This document shows, piece by piece, positions 54,140 to 63,096 of a stretch of DNA of 64,000 bases. Every line of letters begins with the position of its first letter. Within the stretch, counting starts at the first letter, position 1. Position numbers and translations under genes: made by a program. Where the stretch lies: positions 627,501 to 691,500 of the forward strand of contig JACVVK020000322.1 in the NCBI GenBank assembly GCA_018292915.2, in the 5' to 3' direction. The stretch comes from Batillaria attramentaria (lineage: Eukaryota > Mollusca > Gastropoda > Batillariidae). Below the pieces are notes generated by a model that worked only from the letters and a program-made list of their open reading frames with translations, ran no database searches and was not told the origin of the DNA.

Positions 54140-55100
54140 GTTGACAATCCCCGGCATAAATGGGGACCTTAGCAGCGAGAGACTTAACCACTATTATTTC
54201 CTTCGTTGATACACCTTGAGCATCAAGACGTTCACGCCACAAAGCATGGACGAAACGAAATAAAACGAAACGCAGTCCGTTAGTGCTTCTAAAGTTCAGT
54301 CTTGCCCAAAGAGAACTTTCGTTATTCTATCGTTTAGACGTTCAGATCAGTTTCCTTCTCTCTTCATTCCTAGCTAAACGAGCAAACTGCTTCGTTATAT
54401 TATCAAAACGAATTCTGCACTTATCGGTATTCCAGCACTAATTTGTGTTTGAATAGCGTATCCAAACAAACTCAGCCTAGAGTACGATTCATCGCTTGGT
54501 TGTATCCGCGAATTAGCGCTTTCATTTTCCTTCGCACACACACAATAAATTTACGCCGTCTCCCTGTATGCATCATAAACAGGACAGGTCCTCCCTATCC
54601 CAGCCGAGAGCCAGTCTCCTCAATCAATACCGTGATGGCTAAATTTGCAAGCGGTCTTCAACACTGGAGGTACCCCTCCAGACAAATTTATTTTCCCAGC
54701 TCCCCAACCACTGCGTAAATATTTCTCCGAGCTAATTCCAGGAACGCGAGATTTATGAGTGAACAATAAAAAACCCGCATCTCTTTCAGACTGCATAAAA
54801 GGTGAGATCATGACCTTCACGAGCCAAGCAAAGTCTGGGGAAGACTGATATTTTCATCGCCTCAGTGGCGGAGTTTCTTTGCAAGCGCGAGATTTGTCCA
54901 TGGCCTGCATAACCCAGCACTGTGACGAAAGACGCTGAAGTGAGTAAACGTCACGGTGAGCCGTGCATACATAAGATAAAACCCCAGGGACTGATCTGTA
55001 CACTCCACAATGCAGTTTTTTTCGTATGCCAATGGGGCTTCGATAATGTTGTATTTTTTTCTTAGGTTTTTTTTTTTGGTTTTTTTTGTCGTTTTCTCGG
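54140..55100. other. intronic stretch, high complexity
   Basis: No repeats recognised except T-runs at 55036-55088. AT-rich motifs occur at 54420-54740. No coding evidence. Confidence 0.4.
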
Positions 55101-55113
55101 CTCGGTCTCGCTT

Positions 55114-55291
55114 GGGGAGCCGGGGTGGCCGAATGGTAGACCGTTGGACTTCCAATGCTCGGGTCGGGAGTTCGAACCCCGGCTGGGCCCAAATATTGTG
55201 CTGGCTTTTTCATCGTTGCCCCGTCTTTGATATCACCCGTATGTGGTGGAAAAGGACGTTAAACTCCCAAACACCCACCCACCCACCCTCT
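55114..55291 (+). mobile_element. SINE family A, younger of a tandem pair
   Basis: Full-length copy flanked by GTCTCGCTT (55105-55113 and 55292-55300). It landed in the left flank of the older SINE at 55306. Confidence 0.95.
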
Positions 55292-55305
55292 GTCTCGCTT
55301 ATCCT

Positions 55306-55438
55306 AAGGGAGCCGGGTAAAGCGTTGGACTGTCAATGGTCGGGTCATGAGTTCGAATCCCGGCTATGAGCCAGGAATTCATGCTGGCTTCTGTCCTTGC
55401 TACCCCGTCTTTTACCTCTAAACAAACATCCAACCAAA
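55306..55438 (+). mobile_element. SINE family A, older of a tandem pair
   Basis: Diverged copy with a deletion in the D-arm region (GGAGCCGGGTAAAGCGTTGG) and an altered body. Perfect 11-bp duplication TCGCTTATCCT (55295-55305 and 55439-55449). Its left duplication overlaps the right duplication of the younger SINE by six bases. Confidence 0.9.
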
Positions 55439-55449
55439 TCGCTTATCCT

Positions 55450-56020
55450 GATTTCAAGGAGTTACCAAGGCTAACGCTATCCAGGCCGAGGACCCCGAGT
55501 TAGGCCCAAACTCGCCTGCACTAAAAAAAAACAAAAAAACCCGAAGCGTCCTGCTGGCCTTGCCAATCACCGGGAGATCGTAAATACATGATTATAGGCA
55601 TCTCGCTCTCAGTGGGTTCCGATACAATGGCTCTGGCCATAGGTGGCCTGCGCCACCGCGATACCCCGCAATCCGGTGAAGAATGCCCCTACACAAAACT
55701 GGGCGTCACCCATTCTGGGGTTTATCGCCAGCTACAGCAGCAATTACAAATTGCTGTTGAAAAGAACCCCAAGAAGCTCTTTATTTGTCGTTGCCGCAGT
55801 ATGTTTCTGCAACAAAGGATTCCGGTTGTAGTACTGACGTCGTTCTGTGTGGCTGAAGTCACGGTACTGTTTCTAATGATTTTATTTCTTTCTTTTTTTC
55901 GAGAGGGGGGGGGGGGGGGTAGTAAGGATGGGGACATTGACTGTTAGTAGTAAAATCGACCTTGATTCAGCTTGTGACTCAGTTACAAACAAGGCTTATT
56001 TAAGAGTTATTGGAAGACAA
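55450..56020. other. intronic stretch, nothing recognised
   Basis: G-run at 55907-55919. Open frame 55588-55947 lacks recognisable domains. Confidence 0.4.
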
Positions 56021-56023
56021 TAC

Positions 56024-56300
56024 TGTTGTATTTTGCTCCTGCTATGTCGCTCTCTTGGCACACTCGCAGAGAAGACACGGGATCCAACAGGATACAACTC
56101 CAATATTTTATTCATAAGATGCGCGGAGAACAAATTCATAAAAGAAGAAGAACCCAGAACGCTGTGCAGGGATGCTTATATACCAAACAGGTCAGATCTA
56201 GAACATTCCTCAACTTTCTGCCAAGTTCGAAATCTTTCCAAGGTGACGTAATCTACTGACGTCACTGCACCAGCATGTTCTGGGAGGTCAGTCTAGACAT
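56024..56300 (-). mobile_element. probable solo LTR
   Basis: On the minus strand: a TGACGT-type motif, TATATAAGC (plus 56174-56182), GCATCCCTGCACAGCG after it, AATAAA (plus 56107-56112) about 65 bp downstream, then TATTGGAGTTGTATCCTGTT and an end in ACAACA (plus TGTTGT at 56024). This is the U3-R-U5 order of an LTR retrotransposon. The 5' boundary and target duplication were not found. Confidence 0.45.
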
Positions 56301-56304
56301 TTCC

Positions 56305-57364
56305 ATCGAAATGCAGTCGCTTTTCGCGATCTCTACAACAAACACTCTTTGTTTAAGTTTGTAAGCACAGCTCTTCTATAGTCAGTTCACACAACACCTG
56401 TGAGCGGATGATGATGATACAGCGCGCGACTCCACTGACACCGTACAGAATTTAACTCTAGCAGTGTAGAACACGTCAGAATAACTATGACAATGCAGTG
56501 CTGGCCTGACAGAGGCCACGTGTACCGTTAGCACCATATCGATAAATTTTCAGTGCATGGCTGTCATAAGTTCATGTCTACAACGAGAGGTTGAAACCGT
56601 CAGATAATGAGACCAGTCTGTCATCCCCATAGTTACTGCTTTCAGCAGACACAGCTAGAGACCCTAAACTTTTCGGGCTTACAGAATCAGAAACAAAGCA
56701 CAAAAACTTAAAAAGTTGAGGCGTGCGGCCTGCCTCAAAATTGACCTTGGAACCACTGAAGCTCCGATCCCCCCCCCCCCCCGCCCCCTCCCCCCGGAAA
56801 AAAAGGCAAACCAAAGTGGGATTGCAATTTGGAATTCAATTAAGGAGCCCGTCAAATTTTCATGGTTTAAGCAGGAACGGTGTGCAAATATTGACCACTT
56901 CTAGCAGAGACGCAATTTAACAGAAAGAAAGAAGGAAAGAATGAAGAAAAAGAAAGAAAGAAAGAAGAAAAGAAGAAGAAGAAGAAGAAATTACTGTTTG
57001 ACTACAAGCATGGTTTCTATGGCCAATTCACTCTTGCGGCACAAAGCCCCAGATTTGCTTTGTTCCAAACTTTTCAATCAAAAAGAGCAGGCACAATGGC
57101 CTCTGACCCGTCACAGAAGTTCTCGTTTGTAACCCCAGCACCGGGAAAACACCCGCGCCACAGAAAGATCTCATCAGTTATTGTTATTCCACGTCTCATT
57201 CCGATCAGTCACTGCAACGTTGAACACAAAGCAGACGTGGACAGAACAAACAGAAGGAGTGGTAATTAGTGCACTCTTATTGGCCTCTCCTCCCATGGGC
57301 AGGCTGGGATTTTCATCACACAACGAGAGAAGGGGCCTGTTCCGGAGACAGAAGAACTGACAGT

Positions 57365-57365
<1 letters not shown>
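56305..57365. other. intronic stretch, nothing recognised
   Basis: C-run 56769-56792; GAAA/GAA-rich tract 56921-56988. No gene. Confidence 0.4.
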
Positions 57366-57368
<3 letters not shown>

Positions 57369-57406
<38 letters not shown>

Positions 57407-57470
57407 GAGACGAGACGAGACGAGACGAGACGAGCAAATACGATACGATACGATACGATACGATACGGTC
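57369..57470. repeat. (GA)n(GACGA)n(ATACG)n compound repeat
   Basis: About 17 GA units, six GACGA units and six ATACG units in succession; two adjacent pentanucleotide arrays are unusual here. Confidence 0.95.
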
Positions 57471-57588
57471 TATTCGGTATAGGCTGTCCGCCCATTCGAA
57501 TAGTTGGGAGAGCTGGGGGAAAGGCATTAAACAACATTGCCGATGTAGTCAAAATGTACAACAACATTGTTATTTACATTTAGAGAGA

Positions 57589-57755
57589 GACTGACTGACT
57601 GACTGACTGACTGAAACGTTTATTTCAGGATAAAGACTTGTAGGCATGGTCTGCCTATCTTACAAGCTGTCCTGATGATCTAGAAACACTAAAATCTGAA
57701 GGCTAACATGAAAAATAGTATACCTGGCACAAGAGAGAGAGAGAGAGAGAGAGAG
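57589..57755. repeat. (GACT)n and (GA)n tracts
   Basis: Six GACT units at 57589-57613 and a GA tract at 57732-57755. Confidence 0.9.
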
Positions 57756-58164
57756 TTCCACCAAAACTGAGGAGACACAGGTTCGTAACCGAAAACGCCG
57801 ACTTCAATGACAGGACAAGGACTTCAGTTTTCTCTCCGACATTTTCTTTCCCCCAAACTAGGACTAGTTGGCACGTGCTGATTATGCAAACACTTAGTCC
57901 AAACACGGAGGGGGAAATAGCTGGATGAGGCTCTGGCCTGCGGATGCCTGCCTGTACTCCAATTACGGCGACAAGATTTTGTTTTCTTTGGCCTTCTCAA
58001 TCACGGCTGACTGGCAGGGGGACAGTGCTTGATCCAGCTCCCGGCACCCATTTGCATACCGGAATTAAGGGTTGGGTGAGGGGAGGAGAGGAGGTGGAGG
58101 GAGGGGGGGGGGATTCCATGGACTCACAAACACCTTAGCAGCACCAAGGAACTGCGAAGCTTTT

Positions 58165-58325
58165 TTTTGTTTTGTTCTTTTTTTGTTTTGTTTATATTTC
58201 TGTAGTTTTTAGATTTTTACGCTTTCTTACTTTGTTCTGATTCGTTCGAGCTGTCAATGGCTGTAAATGGCCTAATTCTGTGATCTATCAACGAAAAAAT
58301 ATATAAGTTGGTTGTAATAAAGAGA
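58165..58325 (+). repeat. dispersed repeat I, copy 1
   Basis: TTATATTTCTGTAGTTTTTA, TTTACGCTTTCTTACTTTGT and TTGGTTGTAATAAAGAGA parallel the segment at 60208-60356. Probably a retroelement 3' end. Confidence 0.45.
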
Positions 58326-58452
58326 TGGAGTGTGTGGGGGTGGGGGGGGTGGAGGGGGGAGGAGGAGGGAGAAGGGAGGGGGGAGGGAGGGCGGAGCCGT
58401 AGGGGCGAGGGGGGGGGGGGGCTGGGGATGGGGGGGGGGGGGGGTGAAGGGG
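58326..58452. repeat. G-rich, quadruplex-prone tract
   Basis: About 125 bp of the plus strand composed of G-runs of 3 to 12 separated by A, T or C. Confidence 0.9.
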
Positions 58453-58454
58453 GT

Positions 58455-58910
58455 GTCCACGGACTCACGGAAATTAAGGAACTTAAGAAGAATCAACCAA
58501 CTTCGTTTCATCTCATGAACGAAATCGAATTCGTTTGTCTTTCTAAAAATCACTACCGTGCCTGGAAGACGGAGGGTGAGGGTGGCTCTGGCACCGCCAT
58601 CCGTCTCCGCCATGTTGGATCGTCCATCAGTGCTGTCCCCCTGCCTCCGGTGTCGCTTGCCATCTCATTTTCGTCTTGAAGAAGGTCGCGACCTATTTAT
58701 TGATTTTTTTTTTTCTAAGCTGACTTTTTTTTTTCTTCTAATACCCGAGTGGCTCAGGGCTGAGTACCGTGAAAGGAAGCCAGTAAACATGGAAAAAACT
58801 ACGTGACCTCAGGTTACGTGATGGGTAGTGTTCAGTGTCGGAATGGTGCGATTAATTGGAGTTTGACGTCCTCGCTATAAACGCGACTGGAAAAAGCCTT
58901 AATGTGGAGG
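58455..58910. other. intronic stretch, nothing recognised
   Basis: No repeat family or coding evidence. Confidence 0.4.
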
Positions 58911-58915
58911 TTATG

Positions 58916-58935
58916 GCGCGCGCGCGCGCGCGCGC

Positions 58936-58996
<61 letters not shown>
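58916..58996. repeat. (GC)n(TG)n compound repeat
   Basis: Thirty-five bases of alternating GC (58916-58950) then 23 TG units; all alternating purine-pyrimidine. A G-run follows. Confidence 0.97.
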
Positions 58997-58998
<2 letters not shown>

Positions 58999-59308
58999 GG
59001 GGGGGGGGAGATACCCTGAACACTATTCAATCCAAACAGGTAGGCCACATTTCGTTTGTCCTTTGCTTTGATGGACAAGTTGCACAGGCAACGTTAGGAA
59101 TAAGCACAGCTGTTTGAATAACTGTATTCAACAGCCTGCATACCCAAAGGTGCCTGACCACATAAGCACAAACGTGTAGTTTTTAACAGTATACATACAA
59201 ATGTGCGTTATGGTATTATATCATAGCATATGTAGTGACAACATAAAATGTTATCTAACGCCTTACTTCAGCATGTTACCACAGTTCCTATTATGCCTGC
59301 GCCTCAAT

Positions 59309-59486
59309 GGAGAGCCGGGGTGGCCGAACGGTAGAGCGTTGGACTTCTAATATTCGGGTCGTGAGTTCGTATCCCGGCCAAATACTTCTGCTGGATTTTT
59401 CATCGTTGCCCCGTCTTTGATATCACCCGTATGTGGTGGAAAAGGACGTTAAACCACCACCCACCCGCCGACCCACCCACCCGCCC
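59309..59486 (+). mobile_element. SINE family A, full length
   Basis: Complete apart from a short deletion after the B box (CCCGGCCAAATACTTCTG). Perfect 14-bp duplication GCCTGCGCCTCAAT (59295-59308 and 59487-59500). Confidence 0.95.
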
Positions 59487-59504
59487 GCCTGCGCCTCAAT
59501 ACGC

Positions 59505-59995
59505 CATACCAAACCCTTTAATAATCAACAGGTTGCGCTTAATGTGAAATCTAAACTGCTTATCAGGCGGGATTTAACCTGGGAACCCCTCATCGATCAT
59601 TTTCACAGACCCGAGTGTAGCTGGCCAAGCCAGTTCCAGTGGTTTCTTTACACAGGTTATCACCTGGTGTCACAGCAAGTGGTTCAAGCCGGTGTGGAAG
59701 TGACAGCCACTGGGGGGAAAAAATTCTGGCTGGCGAGTGTATGACTAGACAATTCGGTCAGAATTGCAGCTCCGTGCACTTTAGTTTTTTGGTTAAGTTG
59801 TTTCTCTATAGTGAATCAACATTATGGGATGGGGGCAGATTTCGCTGCGCGCAGCAGCAAGTTTCAGTGATCAAAAAAAAAAAAAAAAAAAACGTTTCTC
59901 CAGACAATACATTTAATACTTTCACGCACACAGTGACGTAACGAAATCTGCGTCATAGACACCTTACGTACACACTATGCTGCTGCGTTCTTTTT
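59505..59995. other. intronic stretch, A-run at 59874-59891
   Basis: No repeat family or coding evidence. Confidence 0.4.
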
Positions 59996-60004
59996 GGCGG
60001 GAGG

Positions 60005-60029
60005 TGTGCGTGCGTGCGTGCGTGCGTGC

Positions 60030-60105
<76 letters not shown>
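60005..60105. repeat. (GTGC)n(GT)n microsatellite
   Basis: About seven TGCG units then about 35 GT units. Confidence 0.95.
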
Positions 60106-60106
<1 letters not shown>

Positions 60107-60207
60107 TGGACGCCGGACGTAATCATGGTTATCTCCTAAACCACCTCCCTGAAGGGCTTGGTACTTTGAGATGAAATGGGCACTCGCATTCTCAAGAGAC
60201 ACTTTTC

Positions 60208-60356
60208 ACGATTTTTGTTATATTTCTGAAGCGGTTTGTAGATTTTTTTTTTCTCTTTCTTTCTTTGTTCATATTTTCGCGACAGCATTTTGGGATATGG
60301 CGTCGGTGCGAATATTTTGTACTGTTGGAATATAAAGACTCATTGTCATTGTCAAT
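60208..60356 (+). repeat. dispersed repeat I, copy 2
   Basis: TTGTTATATTTCTGAAGCGG, CTCTTTCTTTCTTTGTTC and a 3' end AATATAAAGACTCATTGTCA with TTG repeats. Confidence 0.45.
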
Positions 60357-60429
60357 CGATCACTTTGCACGGTTCATCTTAAACGCCCAGGCATTTTTTT
60401 TTTAATACTTGAAATCTTAACATCAAGAG

Positions 60430-60522
60430 GAGCCACTTCAAACCACTATTACGTAATCGGCAATGGTCTCGGGCCTAATGGGAAGGCCCACGTTTTGCGT
60501 AATAGTGGCTTGAAGTGGCTTC
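60430..60522. repeat. 27-bp inverted repeat with inner hairpin
   Basis: GAGCCACTTCAAACCACTAT..ACGTAA (60430-60456) pairs with 60495-60521 at 25 of 27 positions. The loop contains GGGCCT...AGGCCC, which forms a second nested stem. Confidence 0.85.
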
Positions 60523-60524
60523 AA

Positions 60525-62170
60525 AATAGCATAACGAGTTTCTGCCTGTCAAATGGAAGCAGCCATATGTCAGCACGCTAGTGGGAAAAACTGTCAGCAC
60601 AGAGAGAGTTAAAAAATAAATGTTTTGTTGTCGAGCGTTTCCACTTTGGGGCCGCTGGGAATAAATGGGTTAAAACCAGCCACTTCATGACGTCGATTAG
60701 CCTACAATTGAATCGTGAAGGTCACACACAGAAATCTGAACTTTGCACAGACTATAAACGCCCCCATCCACTCCTACCCTGATGTTTGTCGCGGTGGGAG
60801 ACGCGTAATAACGTCGCAAAGAGCACGGGAAGCAATGAAGATGGCGGGTGTTATTCCTGTGTTACTTCGATTCAAAAGTTTTGATGGTTTCACTAAGGGT
60901 AAAGCCACATGTTTGGCATATGGGCGTGGACACGTCTTCATATAGTTGTAATCGTTTTCTTGGAAATTAAACTGCCCCTTAACGTCATACCGACACACCA
61001 ACATCCAGTAATCAATAGCATCGAGTTGTTTTTTGTTTGTTTGTTTGTTTGTTTTGTTTTGCTTTGTTTTTGGTTTAAACAGTTTTATTCGTTTTGAACA
61101 AACATACATATGCACTTTCACACAATTTCCACGAGGCCGAGCACAAGTCAAAAACATATAAGTGTGCTCATAAGTACAGAAAAACGTGTGCGGCGGAGAC
61201 GTCAAATACAGTAAATTATGGTAGGGCAGATCTGTAAAGAATGAGATAGGAAGAAAGCGGGTAGAGAGAATGGCCAGTAAGTACTGTACAAAGAAAAATG
61301 CAGTGGGGTTGTGGTTTTGTTTTTTTAATGTGAATAGTATCGGGATAGAAAACCTCATTGGATTTCGGTTTGTCAGTGTGAGAAAACGATTTTTACAAAC
61401 AGGTTACTACAATGCAATGATGCGTGCCTGCTCATAGTTCAAACATAAACTCGAAATATACTTGTTCCTTTGTTTAAAAAAAAAAAGAAAAAAAAGTCAA
61501 AATGACTGAGAAATTCATTAAAACATTGATACTTTTTTCATGGGGCTGTTTCAAGCAAAACTGACCTACTAATTTTCCTATATTTTGCGTGAAAGCATAC
61601 ACATAACATCGCCTGGGACAAATCAAAACTTTTGAATCGAAAGAGCACCTTAAAAAAAATCCCCGCCGCATTGATTAACTCCCACAATGAAAGTTACTGT
61701 CACCGGCTGTTCGCAGCTGTAGAACACACCCTAGTGTTGTAAATGACAAACGCGTGATCAGCCGCAATTCCGTGGCGTTGTGCTTCTCAGTCCCAGGACA
61801 TCACCGTGCCATCACAGGTGTATAATATCAACGCTACACTACGGAACAAAAGGAAAAATTGATGTTTTCGTGCGCGTTGGCGGGAGCTGAAAGGGCAATT
61901 TTTCTACGGAAGTTGGGTCATCAACGAAAATAAACTAGGTTGAGCAACTTTTAAGGTCGTATCATGCATTTGAAAGAAGTCTCTGGAAATAGTCTCTCTG
62001 TTGCATCTTTCATCTCAAGTTATGTTCTTTCATTCTTCATCCACCCACGTTCGAGACTGTCCCGCAGACATGAAGGTGGGCCGATGAATGAGAAAGCTTG
62101 TTCAAAGGAGGTAGTAAACGTGGGATTGAGAAGACGCGTAGGTAAAGCGTAATTATTCTGTTTCTTGTTT
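60525..62170. other. intronic stretch, nothing recognised as gene
   Basis: A 17-bp motif GATTCAAAAGTTTTGAT lies at 60869-60885 and, inverted, at 61622-61638; it is also at 43971-43987. It may be a terminal repeat or shared element end. Open frames here are unsupported. Confidence 0.4.
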
Positions 62171-62171
62171 T

Positions 62172-62172
<1 letters not shown>

Positions 62173-62229
<57 letters not shown>

Positions 62230-62385
62230 GGAGCCGGGGTGGCCGAATGGTAGAGCGTTGGATTTTTAATGCTCGGGTCGTGAGTTCGTATCCCAGCTGG
62301 GGCCAAATATTTGTGCTGGCTTTTTCACCGTCGCCCCGTCTTTGATATCACCCGAATGTGGTGGAAAAAGACGTTACCCCCCCCC
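62173..62385 (+). mobile_element. (CT)n followed by full-length SINE family A
   Basis: About 27 CT units (62173-62226), then GGAGCCGGGGTGGCCGAATG through the complete body to GACGTTA and a 22-base C-run. The flanking CTCTCTCTC repeats on both sides obscure the target duplication. Confidence 0.95.
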
Positions 62386-62662
62386 CCCCCCCCCCCCCGT
62401 CTCTCTCTCGCCCACACAATACACAATTATTATTATTATTATTATCACCGGCACTTATATCACAGAGCATGTACACTACCGTAACATGCATGCTCTCTGC
62501 TGAAAAAGGACGTTAAACCCCCAAACACCCCCCTCTTCTCTCTCTCGCCCACACAATACCCAGTTATTATTTTTTATTAATTATTATTTAAATATTTTTT
62601 ATTATCACCGGCGAATCTACCAGACAGCTTGCATACCACCGTAGTATGGATGCTCTCTCTGC
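62363..62662. repeat. tandem duplication of SINE tail plus flank, about 140-160 bp units
   Basis: Both units run GGAAAAAGACGTTA or GAAAAAGGACGTTAAACC, C-rich tail, CTCTCTCGCCCACACAATAC, ATT-rich tract, ATCACCGGC, ATGCTCTCT(CT)GCT. Unit 1 is 62363-62502, unit 2 62503-62662. Confidence 0.88.
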
Positions 62663-62697
62663 TTATACTATGGTGGTCAAAACTGAATATATGTCGG

Positions 62698-62703
62698 TCT
62701 TAC
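62698..62703 (-). other. 5' splice site of first coding exon
   Basis: Minus strand reads GCACAAG|GTAAGA, a strong donor after the first base of a glycine codon (phase 1). That is compatible with the phase-1 acceptor at 4987. Confidence 0.8.
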
Positions 62704-62782
62704 CTTGTGCGGACTGCAGCAGAGTTAGCAGGAGCCAGGAGAGGCAGCCGTAGCAGCAGGTAAAGTCCAGTAGACGCCACAT
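62704..62782 (-). CDS. first coding exon: start codon and signal peptide of the Ig-domain gene
   Basis: Twenty-six codons plus one base. The peptide MWRLLDFTCCYGCLSWLLLT then LLQSAQ has a short polar start, an Arg3, and a long hydrophobic core ending near SAQ-G, as expected for an ER signal peptide with cleavage close to the exon end. ATG at 62782 is the first methionine after an in-frame TAG at 62845-62843, which fixes the start. The codon split by the donor is G|.., and the Ig exon begins GC TTC, giving Gly-Phe at the junction. There is no other host exon recognised in between, so the first intron would be 62703-4987 (57,717 bp). It encodes no domain on its own; the link to the Ig exon rests on strand, phase and protein logic. 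Confidence 0.75.
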
Positions 62783-62845
62783 GTTTAGACGGCGATCCAG
62801 GTACCACGACACGGCAGCCGCGGGGCTCCAACGGAATATCCACTA
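62783..62845 (-). other. 5' UTR, minimum extent
   Basis: Runs from the in-frame stop (TAG) to the base before the ATG. The start context is TAAACATGT. No TATA box or clear transcription start is visible to the right, so the exon's 5' limit is unknown. Confidence 0.55.
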
Positions 62846-63033
62846 GTGAATTGACTGGTCACAGTACAGGTAAATCCACCACAACACGCATGAAGACATG
62901 AAGCACTGAGTTTGGTCACTTTTCCTCTCGCCATGGGGTAACATCAGTTCTGGACAGACAGAAGGGGAAAAAAATCGTCATTTTTGGCTCCCTTGTGTAA
63001 CAATGGGAGTCTATGTTGTAACCCTCCGTCGTC

Positions 63034-63042
<9 letters not shown>

Positions 63043-63070
<28 letters not shown>
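63043..63070. repeat. (GT)n microsatellite
   Basis: About 12 GT units with one interruption. Confidence 0.9.
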
Positions 63071-63071
<1 letters not shown>

Positions 63072-63096
63072 TGTCTGTCTGTGGGTGTGTCCGCAG

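Noticed and set aside
60774..61358. 194-codon minus-strand frame
   Set aside because: No domain recognised; AT-rich with a KQNKTNKQTNKK stretch from a simple repeat, and no plausible splice sites noted.
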